Assembly (NCBI GenBank): GCA_020636495.1 | Contig: JACJXQ010000008.1 | Coordinates: 372,001-436,000 of the forward strand | Source of the DNA: Chitinophagales bacterium | GTDB lineage: Bacteria; Bacteroidota; Bacteroidia; Chitinophagales; Chitinophagaceae | Direction of reading: 5' to 3' | Length of the DNA stretch: 64,000 bases | In this document: piece after piece, positions 44,987-53,723 of the stretch | Position numbering within the stretch: the first letter of the stretch is position 1 | Layout: every line of letters begins with the position of its first letter | Notes under the pieces: model-generated | What the model saw: the letters and a program-made list of their open reading frames with translations, nothing else | Database searches by the model: none | What the model was told of the DNA's origin: nothing | Translations under genes and position numbers: made by a program

Positions 44987-45562
44987 TTATGACAGGCGTG
45001 TAACTACACCACCTGATAACTTGTATTGTTGTTTGCTTTCAGGACATTCCGCCACGCCTTGTTCATCAAAATGCAGTTTAAGCCCATACTCACTCATCCA
45101 GCCTGTTTGCCTGGCGGGGTTGCCTACTACCAGTGCATAAGGAGGTACATCTTTAGTAATAACAGCACCCGCCCCGATGAAAGCATACGCACCTATATCA
45201 TGACCACATATGATCGTGGCATTGGCTCCTATCGTAGCGCCTTTGCCTACGTGTGTCTGTTCATAATTTTCCCTGCGTACAATAGCACTGCGTGGATTGC
45301 TGATATTGGTGAACACACACGAAGGCCCTAAGAAGACATCATCCTCACAGGTGACACCTGTATATACAGATACATTGTTCTGCACCTTTACATTATTGCC
45401 CAATATCACTTTAGGAGAGATGACCACATTCTGCCCGATGTTACACCCACTACCAATAACACATCCACACATGATATGTGCAAAGTGCCAGATCTTTGTA
45501 TCGTCGCCGATACCGCACCCTTCATCAATTACTGCTGTGGGATGTGCGTAGTAGTTCATCAC
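44987..45562 (-). CDS. Left-handed beta-helix acetyltransferase (WbpD/WlbB-like)
   Basis: A 191-residue hexapeptide-repeat protein. Imperfect [LIV]-G-x4 repeats run from residue 20 (GIGDDTKIWHFAHIMCGCVIG) to residue 150 (ICGHDIGAYAFIGAGAVIT), and the end has VPPYALVVGNPARQTGWMSEYG. This matches WbpD/WlbB, the UDP-2-acetamido-3-amino-glucuronate N-acetyltransferase, including the conserved HPTAVIDEG start and the FTNISNPRS segment that holds the insertion loop. It is next to the UDP-HexNAc dehydrogenase (5-base gap), which fits the same pathway. Confidence 0.88.
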   Translation of the reverse strand: MMNYYAHPTAVIDEGCGIGDDTKIWHFAHIMCGCVIGSGCNIGQNVVISPKVILGNNVKVQNNVSVYTGVTCEDDVFLGPSCVFTNISNPRSAIVRRENYEQTHVGKGATIGANATIICGHDIGAYAFIGAGAVITKDVPPYALVVGNPARQTGWMSEYGLKLHFDEQGVAECPESKQQYKLSGGVVTRLS

Positions 45563-45567
45563 TTTGC

Positions 45568-46860
45568 TTATAAACGGGAATCTATCATTGACTTATCCAG
45601 CGAGCTCTTTACATCGTAAATAATGCCGCCCTCTGCCAGGAATTCTTTCCAGTTAGTATCCAGGAATTCTTTGTGCGCTACAGCCAGTACCACCGCTTTG
45701 TAATTTCCTTTTTCAGGTAACTTATTAGTAGTGGTCACACCATATTCATGCATCACCTCATCAGGGTTAGCCCAGGGGTCATATACGGTCAGGTTCACAT
45801 TATAGGTCTGCAGTTCATTCACAATATCTACCACCCTTGTGTTGCGTACATCAGGACAATTCTCTTTGAAAGTGATACCCAGTACCAGGATATTAGCATC
45901 TTTTACCGGCATATCGCGTTTGATCATTTCGCGTACTACCTCATTGGCTATGTAGCCACCCATGCTATCATTCAGCCTACGTCCTGCCAGTATTATTTCG
46001 GGGTGGTAGCCTACTTCCTGTGCCTTCTGTGCCAGGTAATAAGGGTCAACACCTATACAGTGACCACCTACAAGGCCTGGTTTGAAATGCAGGAAGTTCC
46101 ACTTAGTACCAGCAGCAGCAAGCACATCAGTGGTATCAATACCCATACGATTGAATATCTTAGCCAGCTCATTCACGAAAGCAATATTAATGTCGCGTTG
46201 CGCGTTCTCAATCACTTTTGCCGCTTCAGCCACTTTTATGCTTGATGCCTTATGTGTACCAGCAACAATAATGCTCTTATAAAGTTGGTCTACCTCTTCA
46301 GCAATTTCATCATTAGAACCCGAGGTCACTTTCAATATCTTGGTAACAGTATGTTGCTTATCACCGGGGTTGATACGCTCAGGAGAATAGCCACAGAAGA
46401 AATCTACATTGTATTTCAAACCTGATACTCTTTCCAGCACCGGAACACACTCATCTTCCGTTACACCGGGATATACGGTGGATTCATAAACAACAATGTC
46501 TCCTTTAGACAGTACTTTGCCTACTGTCTCACTGGCTTTATACAATGGCGTAAGATCAGGACGGTTATATTTATCTACAGGCGTAGGTACAGTAACTATG
46601 TAAAAGTTACAGCCTGCAATATCTTCAAGCTTATTGCTGCAGTACAAACCTTTTTCAGCATTTGGTCCGGAAATATTTACCTTCTGCAGCTCTCCATCTT
46701 CCACTTCCAGTGTATTGTCTACACCAGCTTGAAGTTCCTTTATTCTCTTCTCATTAATATCGAAACCAACCGTTAAAAATTTCTTTGCAAATTCAACCGC
46801 AAGAGGTAGCCCTACATAGCCCAGACCTATTACTGCGATTTTTTTATTGTTCTCCGCCAT
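45568..46860 (-). CDS. UDP-N-acetylhexosamine dehydrogenase (WbpA-like)
   Basis: A 430-residue NAD-dependent nucleotide-sugar dehydrogenase. Rossmann loop VIGLGYVGLPLAVEF at the start; STVYPGVTEDECVPVLE; the catalytic cysteine in GGHCIGVDPYYLA; and the C-terminal FKENCPDVRNTRVVDI, all typical of the WbpA/WbpO/TviB group that oxidises UDP-GlcNAc or UDP-ManNAc to the uronic acid. With the WbpD-like, Gfo/Idh/MocA, DegT and WecB genes it could form the WbpA-B-E-D-I pathway to UDP-ManNAc3NAcA. Which substrate it takes is not certain. Confidence 0.88.
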   Translation of the reverse strand: MAENNKKIAVIGLGYVGLPLAVEFAKKFLTVGFDINEKRIKELQAGVDNTLEVEDGELQKVNISGPNAEKGLYCSNKLEDIAGCNFYIVTVPTPVDKYNRPDLTPLYKASETVGKVLSKGDIVVYESTVYPGVTEDECVPVLERVSGLKYNVDFFCGYSPERINPGDKQHTVTKILKVTSGSNDEIAEEVDQLYKSIIVAGTHKASSIKVAEAAKVIENAQRDINIAFVNELAKIFNRMGIDTTDVLAAAGTKWNFLHFKPGLVGGHCIGVDPYYLAQKAQEVGYHPEIILAGRRLNDSMGGYIANEVVREMIKRDMPVKDANILVLGITFKENCPDVRNTRVVDIVNELQTYNVNLTVYDPWANPDEVMHEYGVTTTNKLPEKGNYKAVVLAVAHKEFLDTNWKEFLAEGGIIYDVKSSLDKSMIDSRL

Positions 46861-46888
46861 TATATAAAAGTATGTGTTACTTGTATAG

Positions 46889-49282
46889 TTATGAAGTCTT
46901 GTTAAAAATATTCTTTATTGAATTAAAAATCCCTTTATTTTTTCCACTATCATCAAAATAGTCATCATTATGACTACCATAGCCATAACCATACCCATAT
47001 ACGCTTCCTTTTGTTTTCACATCGTTGAGTATCAGGTTCAATTTCTGCATTTTGCCTGATCTCCTAAGTTCCTCCGCATTTCTCAACTGTTCTTTATAGG
47101 TATAGTTTATCCGGCATACATATAATACCGTATCGGCGTACTTGCTCAACAGTTGTGCATCTGTAACCAAACCTACCGGGGCCGAATCAATGATAACATA
47201 ATCATATTCACTCCCCAGGTGCACGAAAATATCTTTCAATTTTGGCGAAAGTAATAACTCTGAGGGGTTGGGTGGTATCGATCCTGATGGTATCACACTA
47301 AGTGTATCAACAATGCCTGAAGGATGTATGATATCCTCAATTTTTGCTTGCCCGATTATATATTTGGTAAAGCCTGCGTTCCCTTTCAGGTCAAGACTGG
47401 CAGATATTTTAGGTTTGCGTAGGTCCAGTTCCATCAGTGCCACTTTTGCTCCTGACAATGCTAATGTGATCGCCAGGTTCAATGCCACAAACGATTTACC
47501 TTCTCCGCTCATACTCGAGGTCAATAATATGACCTTCTCATTTTCATCGGCCAGCAGAAACTGCATATTAGTACGTAATGCCCTGAACTGTTCAGCAATT
47601 ACCGTCTTACTATCCTTGTATACTACTATATCTTCCGATGTATCGTTATGAGTTATCTCAGCAGCAATACTGATAGCTGTAAGACGTTTTACTTCTTCTT
47701 TGCTTCCTACTTTCACATTCAGCAATTCACGAACAAACACCCACGTGCCGGGTATCATCAGGCCCAAAGCTATAGCTGCCAGGTATATACGGCCTGTGCC
47801 GGGCGAGAATGGAGCACCATCACTTTTAGCAGGGTCAATGATCCTTGCATTAGCAACTGTCGATGATTTGGATATTGCAGCCTCTTCGCGCTTGGTGAGC
47901 ATAAACAAGTACAACTCTTGTTTAATGTTTTGCTGGCGCGAATATTCAAGAAACATCCGTTCATTTTCAGGCACTTTACGTATCTGCTCATCAACTGTAC
48001 CGGAACGTTTATTCAGTGCTTTTATTGATGCCAGTGTTACCTGCTTCATTGACTTTAGCGAGCGCATCATATCCTCACGAATATTCTCCAACTGCTTATC
48101 AAGATTCCTGACAAAAGGATTATCCTCGGTATTGGTCAGCAGCAATGCCGATCTTTTAAGTTGCAGATCATTATAGCTTTCCATTGCAGTCATGGCGGCA
48201 TTATCTTCTACCAGCAAAGTAGAAGGTACGATACGGTCATTGTTCCTGTCGTCCTGCAGGTATTGCTCAAGTGTTTCAATTACACTTAGTTTTACTTCTT
48301 GCTCCGTCACCTGTTTGGCATTCTCACTGGTATAATCAAGCAATAATTTAGATTGCTCTGAAAGGTCTGTAAGCTTTCTGCTGCTCTTAAATTCCTCTAT
48401 ATTCTTTTCTATCCCCGTCAGTTCCAATGTCACTTTTTTCAGGCGCTCATCAATAAACTCTACCGTCGCGTCCTGTGTCTTGTTGCGGTCGTCAATATTT
48501 GCCTGCAGATAAACATCTATCAGTTTATTCAGAATATCCTCACCCCTTTCAGGTAATACGTCAGAAACAGATAATTCCAGTATAGTTGCTTTGTTTACCG
48601 GCTTTATTGATAACAGCCTTAGTGTTCTTATTGCCTGGTATTCCGTAGCTTTTATTTCAATAGTATATTCCGGGAAGATGTATGCGGGATTGGCCAGTTG
48701 TTTCCTGTCTTTGAGTACTACCCGCCCTACCGGCAGGTTGATCGTATCTCCCCAATGTCCCGGCCAGGATTTTTTCTTATCCTCGATAACAAAATCATTG
48801 TCCCCTGCTATCCGTAATTTGTATTTGTACCTGGCTGGTACATTACTGTTATCAAAAAGAGGATAAAACCTGAAAGGGAGATCTTTATAATAGTATTCAC
48901 TCGTCTTGATCCTTCCGGGAGCATAGTAATGAATATTCAACTCCTGCTCAGCTACCACCTTTTGCATCAGTGTCCGGCTTCTGAATATTTCTATTTCGTT
49001 GTCAACATTTGCCGCGGATGTTTGCAGGCCCAGTTCCTGTAATAATTTCCCATCTCCTCCACTGCCACCTTTATCATCTTTCACCAGTATCTTGGCATAT
49101 GTCATATATTTCGGTGTGGCATATCGCAGATATATATATGCTGTAATACAGGAGAAAACCGTGAAAGTTAAGAACAGCGGCCAGTATACCAGTATTTTAG
49201 TCAATAACTTCTCTACATTGACACCATGGTCATTACCTCGTCTTTTTTCCTCAGCAAAAATCGGCTCGCGGGTATCCTCCAT
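46889..49282 (-). CDS. Polysaccharide chain-length tyrosine kinase (Wzc-like)
   Basis: A 797-residue inner-membrane protein. A Wzz domain and first helix (about 29-55) are followed by a long coiled-coil periplasmic part with GNVR-like region LEYSRQQNIKQELYLFMLTKREEA, a second helix near 505, then the cytoplasmic BY-kinase with Walker A SSMSGEGKSFVALN, Walker A' LMELDLRKPK and Walker B YVIIDSAP. The C-terminus has the tyrosine cluster YGYGYGYGSHNDDYFDD for autophosphorylation. With the Wza-like protein it controls polymer length and export. The phosphatase for it is encoded at 54805-55578. Confidence 0.92.
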   Translation of the reverse strand: MEDTREPIFAEEKRRGNDHGVNVEKLLTKILVYWPLFLTFTVFSCITAYIYLRYATPKYMTYAKILVKDDKGGSGGDGKLLQELGLQTSAANVDNEIEIFRSRTLMQKVVAEQELNIHYYAPGRIKTSEYYYKDLPFRFYPLFDNSNVPARYKYKLRIAGDNDFVIEDKKKSWPGHWGDTINLPVGRVVLKDRKQLANPAYIFPEYTIEIKATEYQAIRTLRLLSIKPVNKATILELSVSDVLPERGEDILNKLIDVYLQANIDDRNKTQDATVEFIDERLKKVTLELTGIEKNIEEFKSSRKLTDLSEQSKLLLDYTSENAKQVTEQEVKLSVIETLEQYLQDDRNNDRIVPSTLLVEDNAAMTAMESYNDLQLKRSALLLTNTEDNPFVRNLDKQLENIREDMMRSLKSMKQVTLASIKALNKRSGTVDEQIRKVPENERMFLEYSRQQNIKQELYLFMLTKREEAAISKSSTVANARIIDPAKSDGAPFSPGTGRIYLAAIALGLMIPGTWVFVRELLNVKVGSKEEVKRLTAISIAAEITHNDTSEDIVVYKDSKTVIAEQFRALRTNMQFLLADENEKVILLTSSMSGEGKSFVALNLAITLALSGAKVALMELDLRKPKISASLDLKGNAGFTKYIIGQAKIEDIIHPSGIVDTLSVIPSGSIPPNPSELLLSPKLKDIFVHLGSEYDYVIIDSAPVGLVTDAQLLSKYADTVLYVCRINYTYKEQLRNAEELRRSGKMQKLNLILNDVKTKGSVYGYGYGYGSHNDDYFDDSGKNKGIFNSIKNIFNKTS

Positions 49283-49304
49283 AGATAAATTTACCGGGTA
49301 TAAT

Positions 49305-50117
49305 TTATGACTTCAGCCTCAGGCCTAATGTGATAATCGATATTGCCAGTGTTACAAGACCTAGCGTTATGCTTATTACACGGTCTCCGCTCTGATCCCT
49401 GGTACCGACTTTTGCCGCAGCTTTCAATGGCTCCACATAGATCTTATCGCCGGACTGCAGGTAAAAATATTTAGATTCGAAAATATCTGTATTATTCAGA
49501 TCTATCCTCGTAAATACCGTTTCCCCGTTCTCTTCTCTCATGAGCATAACATTACCTCTCTTGCCGGTTATCTTCAGGTCTCCTGCAAGGCCTATCGCAT
49601 CCAGGATATTTACCTTCTCACTATTTACAATGAACCTTCCCGGGTTTCTCACTTCTCCAAGAACCGTAATGTAGAAGTTAACGATATGAACATTTACCAA
49701 TGGATCTTTATAATATTTCAACGCATTTTTTCTTACAAGCTCCTTCACTTCAATTGTAGTAAGGCCTACAACAGATATTTTACCCAATATTGGAACTTCA
49801 ACAAAGCCATTCTTATCTACCATATATCCAGATAACCTCGGGTCACTGGATTCCATATTTGTTTGCTTCTCCCTGCTAATACCACTAAACTCAGCATCTA
49901 TTGTTGTTACGTCTATGTCCAGTATATCACCTTTATTAATTACCGGCTCTATAAATTGTGAGTGCCTGATACGCTTCACCACATCGGCACTATCCGGTAT
50001 GTTCTGAAAATAAGCCACTTGCTTTGCACTGTTACAGTCAGTAAAGCCGATAACAACCCATAATAACAGAATGGCTAACAGGCTTCTTTGTTTAGCAATA
50101 CCAGGTACAATTTTCAT
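49305..50117 (-). CDS. Polysaccharide export protein (Wza-like)
   Basis: A 270-residue exported protein of the Poly_export family. The signal region RSLLAILLLWVVIGFTDC ends with a cysteine (C28) that may be lipidated, although Asp at -1 is unusual for a lipobox. It has the export motif INKGDILDIDV, the SLBB-type segments VNIDKV-like VDKNGFVEVPILGKISVVGLT and ITVLGEVRNPGRFIV, and a final membrane helix, ISITLGLVTLAISIITLGL. I placed the start at 50117 rather than the further ATG at 50177, because the upstream residues are not signal-like. The gap to UpxY is 92 bases. Confidence 0.87.
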   Translation of the reverse strand: MKIVPGIAKQRSLLAILLLWVVIGFTDCNSAKQVAYFQNIPDSADVVKRIRHSQFIEPVINKGDILDIDVTTIDAEFSGISREKQTNMESSDPRLSGYMVDKNGFVEVPILGKISVVGLTTIEVKELVRKNALKYYKDPLVNVHIVNFYITVLGEVRNPGRFIVNSEKVNILDAIGLAGDLKITGKRGNVMLMREENGETVFTRIDLNNTDIFESKYFYLQSGDKIYVEPLKAAAKVGTRDQSGDRVISITLGLVTLAISIITLGLRLKS

Positions 50118-50209
50118 ATTCTTCAAAATTTTGCTCAAATGTAGTGAAAAAGACAGGCGAATTATATACATCAACACTTTATCTATAGCTAAATCATGAT
50201 ATTTAATGT

Positions 50210-50707
50210 TTAATTAGTATCAGATTTACTCAAGGACTGCAAAGGTAGTTTTGCGGTCATATTCAAACCAAGTGAATGTAAATGCAATACCGCTTTATTT
50301 CCCTGTATCATCAATACCTTACCACGTGCATCTTTAAGCGGCCCCTCATTAACAACTATTTTTTCACCTTCTTTGAACGTAACCGTTATCTCTGCGTCTT
50401 TATAATCATTCAGAAAGCTTTTTATCGCCTCGATCTCATGCTTCCTGACAATACCGGGTTTGTTGTTCCACCACAAAAACCTCACAGTACCAGGCGTATA
50501 CAGCACTTCAACACTTTCTTTAGTATAATCTGCCAGGTTCACAAATAGGTATGAGCGGAACACAGGCTCAGCTACCTTCTTCTTCCTGTCACTCCATTGT
50601 CTGACTTCCTCACGTAGGGGGCAATATACCTCAATACCTTTCTCTTCCAGCCTTTTGGCTACTTTCTTTTCATTTCTTGATTTTGTGTACAACACATACC
50701 AACTCAT
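50210..50707 (-). CDS. UpxY-type NusG-paralogue antiterminator
   Basis: A 165-residue protein with a NusG N-terminal domain (SWYVLYTKSRNEKKVAKRLEEKGIEVYCPL, then FVNLADY and VRFLWWNNKPG) and a KOW-like C-terminal domain (FKEGEKIVVNEGPLKDARGKVLMIQG). Such NusG paralogues (UpxY, LoaP, RfaH) bind RNA polymerase and reduce premature termination across long polysaccharide operons. The gene directly precedes Wza and Wzc, as UpxY does in Bacteroides capsule loci. Its start overlaps the upstream winged-helix gene by 4 bases. Confidence 0.9.
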   Translation of the reverse strand: MSWYVLYTKSRNEKKVAKRLEEKGIEVYCPLREEVRQWSDRKKKVAEPVFRSYLFVNLADYTKESVEVLYTPGTVRFLWWNNKPGIVRKHEIEAIKSFLNDYKDAEITVTFKEGEKIVVNEGPLKDARGKVLMIQGNKAVLHLHSLGLNMTAKLPLQSLSKSDTN

Positions 50708-51252
50708 ACTTTTTCCATTTTATTCTCCCACAATAGCAGATACGCGTCATTACTGTCTTCCTTCAGCCGCTTTTCCGACCATTCTTCAGACTTGTATATA
50801 ATAAACCTTACTTTTTTATTGATCATATTTTCAGCCTTGGTCACCATTTCCATGATGTAACTTTTGTCTATTTCTCCTACAAAGGCCAGGTCAATAATAC
50901 CCGTATCTCTTCCTATCGCATAGTCACCAGTCAGGTACATCTTTTCCAGTTTCCCCATCCGCTCTATGATCACCCCGATTATTCTGTCCACACCGATGTA
51001 TTTCAACAGGATATTATGAATATCCCTGAACAAGGGATGCTTGTCATTGGCTTTGTATATTTTTTTATTCCCTTTGTTCTCAGAAACTAACATATCGGCT
51101 TCTTCAAACCTGTTCAATTCTACCCGCACACTATTGGTGCTTTCATCAAATTCATCGGCAAGGCCGCGCAAATAAGCAGTAGTATCGGGGTTCAGGAACA
51201 GCCGCAACAATAATTTGATGCGCGTTCGCGAGGATATCAATGTTTCCAGCAT
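50704..51252 (-). CDS. Winged-helix protein with nucleotidyltransferase-like domain
   Basis: A 182-residue protein. Residues 1-75 read as a winged helix (LETLISSRTRIKLLLRLFLN, AYLRGLADEFDESTNSVRVELNRFEEADML). Residues 85-180 resemble a small nucleotidyltransferase fold with YLTGDYAIGRDTGIIDLAFVGEID, but its catalytic Asp pair is not clearly complete. In Bacteroidota capsule loci this gene type is found just upstream of upxY and may regulate the operon. The frame is open to 51321, but that codon is TTG; I chose the ATG at 51252 (another ATG is at 51288). The inverted repeat at 51321-51351 lies upstream of it. Confidence 0.78.
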   Translation of the reverse strand: MLETLISSRTRIKLLLRLFLNPDTTAYLRGLADEFDESTNSVRVELNRFEEADMLVSENKGNKKIYKANDKHPLFRDIHNILLKYIGVDRIIGVIIERMGKLEKMYLTGDYAIGRDTGIIDLAFVGEIDKSYIMEMVTKAENMINKKVRFIIYKSEEWSEKRLKEDSNDAYLLLWENKMEKV

Positions 51253-51320
51253 GTTATCAGATTTTTGCCTTAGTAGCCTTATTGGCATGGCTTCGCCATA
51301 GTCAGTCCCATAAGACGACA

Positions 51321-51351
51321 ACAGGTTGAGTAATATTATTACTCAACCTGT
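51321..51351. repeat. Perfect 14-bp inverted repeat at the operon start
   Basis: ACAGGTTGAGTAAT, a 3-base centre, then its exact complement. It sits over the predicted transcription start of the long operon, just downstream of the -7 box at 51361-51354. It may be an operator for the winged-helix protein, or form a stem at the very 5' end of the transcript. Confidence 0.85.
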
Positions 51352-51353
51352 AA

Positions 51354-51361
51354 CAAAAATA
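51354..51361 (-). promoter_or_regulatory. Putative -7 box of the long polysaccharide operon
   Basis: On the minus strand TATTTTTG matches TAnnTTTG; the 38 bases between the CBS gene's stop and this point are AT-rich, and CTTTA around 51385-51381 is a weak -33 candidate. The predicted start falls near 51347, inside the inverted repeat. Confidence 0.6.
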
Positions 51362-51399
51362 TAAATAATTATTGCTAAAGTAAAGGGTTTCAGCCCTGT

Positions 51400-52452
51400 T
51401 TATAGCACAAGAGATTTGATGTCTTCCTGGGCTTTTATGAAATCATCGTGCTTACCTATGTCCAGCCAGTAACCCAGTATCGGGAAGGATATGAGTTTCT
51501 TATCGTGTGCTATCAGTGACTCCATAAGATCGGTCACATTGTAGAATTCGTTATGTGGCACAAGCGACAGTAACTCTTTCTTAATAATGTAGATGCCTGC
51601 GTTTGAATAGTAAGTGTACCGTGGTTTTTCCTGTAGGGCGTTTACGAAGTTACCGTTGTCAACTTCCATTACTCCATATGGCACATCCACCTCGTACATC
51701 GTAGTAGCCACAGCCATGTCGGCACCCGACCTGATAAAGGTTTGAAAGAATCCATTGAAATCAATGTCTGTCAGCAGGTCCGAATTCATCACCATCACAT
51801 AATCATTTTCCAGTTCCTCTACCATTTTCACTGAGCCGAGTGTGCCCAACGGTTTATCTTCATGTACATAGTTTATCGATACTCCTTTGTCGCTACCATC
51901 ACCGAAATATTCTTCTATCTGGTCGGCCAGGTAGTTTACGCTCAGGTAAATATTTTTTATTCCATATTTGATCAGCCGGTCAATGTTATGTTCTATAATT
52001 GGCTTGTCGCCTACATGCAGCATAGGTTTCGGTGTATTCTGTGTCAGCGGCATCAGCCTCTGTCCACGGCCACCTGCCATGATAAATACATCCGCAGGAA
52101 CTACAGACTGTATCTCGCTCAGGCTCAGTATTCTTACTACTTTCCTGGTACGGTCAACTATAGGTACTACCATAAAGTTCCTTAACCTGAGTTTGTTCAG
52201 GTTCGACTTTGGCAACTCATCTTCGTATATGAACAACGGATCGGGCTGCAGATAATCCCTGAGTGAGTTATCGAACGTAAGCCCTTTGATAAATCCTCTA
52301 CGCAGGTCGCCGTCAGTAAGTGATCCTACCAGCTTTTCATTTTCATCTACAACAATAAGAATGGTATTCTTTTTCAGATCGTTGAGCATTATCAATGCTT
52401 CACGGACGGTCTGGTTGCAGTAAAGTATATGTTTTTTGTCGATGTTTTTCAT
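51400..52452 (-). CDS. CBS-domain nucleotidyltransferase (PtmE-like)
   Basis: A 350-residue protein: two CBS repeats (1-115, with GSLTDGDLRRGFI) fused to a sugar nucleotidyltransferase (125-350) with the signature MAGGRGQRLMPLTQNTPKPMLHVGDKPI, the acceptor loop YVHEDKPLGTLGSV and MVMNSDLLTDIDF. The same architecture occurs in PtmE, a glucosamine-1-phosphate guanylyltransferase in legionaminic acid synthesis. Together with the LegC-like aminotransferase just upstream, a GDP- or UDP-amino-sugar step is likely. Nucleotide and sugar remain inferred. Confidence 0.86.
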   Translation of the reverse strand: MKNIDKKHILYCNQTVREALIMLNDLKKNTILIVVDENEKLVGSLTDGDLRRGFIKGLTFDNSLRDYLQPDPLFIYEDELPKSNLNKLRLRNFMVVPIVDRTRKVVRILSLSEIQSVVPADVFIMAGGRGQRLMPLTQNTPKPMLHVGDKPIIEHNIDRLIKYGIKNIYLSVNYLADQIEEYFGDGSDKGVSINYVHEDKPLGTLGSVKMVEELENDYVMVMNSDLLTDIDFNGFFQTFIRSGADMAVATTMYEVDVPYGVMEVDNGNFVNALQEKPRYTYYSNAGIYIIKKELLSLVPHNEFYNVTDLMESLIAHDKKLISFPILGYWLDIGKHDDFIKAQEDIKSLVL

Positions 52453-52577
52453 TGTAATGATCTTTTCTAATAACTAATACCACCGCAAAATACAGCGGTC
52501 AATAGCCATATGAAGATTATTACAAGGTGAATAACATCGTCGCAACATGGTGATAACATCTCATTTACATTGTATTT

Positions 52578-53723
52578 TTATCCCGGTCGGAAACTGCTGG
52601 GAATATTGACTATCCTGTCTTCCAGCCATAAAGCATTAGAAAGATCGCCGCATTGACAATACTGATACATAGCCAGTTTATTCATAAGTTGCCAGATCGG
52701 GCGAGTCATGACTCCTGTATTATTAGTGGCCTCAAGAAAGGCATTTCTCTGCCCCAGGTCTTTCAGTATCACACAGTTCAGCCAGTTGTTGGCTATACTG
52801 CCTTTCTTTGCTGTTACAAAACCGATATCTGTGCCGGCGAAGAAATGCTGATATAGCTCCGCCAATTCTTTTTTGTTAGCAAGTATGGCGTCCAGTTGTT
52901 CTAACTGTGCGCATGCCAACGCTGCATTCAGGTTAGGCATTCGAAAGTTATAGCCTACCTCATCGTGTACAAACTCCCATGCATGCGGCACTTTAGCCGT
53001 GGTTGAAATATGTTTTGCACGTTTTGCCAAAGCCTCATCATCTGTCACAATAGCGCCACCACCACCACAGGTAACTGTTTTATTGCCATTGAAACTAAAG
53101 GTACCCAGCTTACCAAATGTACCTGTATGCTTGCTATTGTAATAACTTCCTAATGATTCAGCAGCATCCTCTATAACCGTTATGTGCCAACGGTCGCATA
53201 TCTCCACTATCTTATCAATACGACATGGGAAACCAAATGTGTGCATGGGAATACATGCTGCTATTCGTTTTCCTGTTTTGTTGTTGTATGCTGCACCATC
53301 TTTAATGGTAGCATTCTCTTCCAGGAATTTTTCCAGCGCATCGGGTGAGAGGCCCATAGTATCCCTGTCCACATCAACGAAAACGGGTGTTGCGTTGCCG
53401 TGTGCTATTGCATTGGCAGTAGCTACAAAGGTGAGTGGCTGGGTGATGACCTCATCACCTTGCTGTATACCTGCAACTATAAGCGAGAGTTGTAATGCTA
53501 CCGTACCGTTAGTAGTAGCAACGGCATATTTAGCGCCTGTTATCTTAGCCATCATTTCCTCGAAACGATTGACATAGGCACCTACCGACGAAACAAAAGT
53601 AGAATCGATAGTATCTGCCAGGTACTTTTTTTCATTGCCACCAAAATAGGGCGCATGCAATGGAATAAACCCTTCAGGTGTTTTGAAAACTTCTCTTATA
53701 TATGCGACAACTTCGTTAAACAT
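52578..53723 (-). CDS. LegC-family sugar aminotransferase
   Basis: A 381-residue DegT/AHBA-type PLP enzyme. Start motif FIPLHAPYFGGNEKKYLADTID with the SSVGAYVNRFE loop is characteristic of LegC, and the catalytic lysine is in TFSFNGNKTVTCGGGGAIVTDD; VIEDAAESLGS binds PLP. LegC aminates C-4 of a 4-keto-6-deoxy HexNAc nucleotide. The required 4,6-dehydratase could be the one at 20012-21943. No NeuB/LegI-type condensing enzyme is nearby, so the product is probably a 4-amino-sugar used as such. The gene overlaps the SDR gene by 8 bases. Confidence 0.87.
   Translation of the reverse strand: MFNEVVAYIREVFKTPEGFIPLHAPYFGGNEKKYLADTIDSTFVSSVGAYVNRFEEMMAKITGAKYAVATTNGTVALQLSLIVAGIQQGDEVITQPLTFVATANAIAHGNATPVFVDVDRDTMGLSPDALEKFLEENATIKDGAAYNNKTGKRIAACIPMHTFGFPCRIDKIVEICDRWHITVIEDAAESLGSYYNSKHTGTFGKLGTFSFNGNKTVTCGGGGAIVTDDEALAKRAKHISTTAKVPHAWEFVHDEVGYNFRMPNLNAALACAQLEQLDAILANKKELAELYQHFFAGTDIGFVTAKKGSIANNWLNCVILKDLGQRNAFLEATNNTGVMTRPIWQLMNKLAMYQYCQCGDLSNALWLEDRIVNIPSSFRPG

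Noticed and set aside
50118..50177. Longer start of the Wza-like gene
   Set aside because: The added residues are not a signal sequence, whereas the ATG at 50117 gives a proper signal region.
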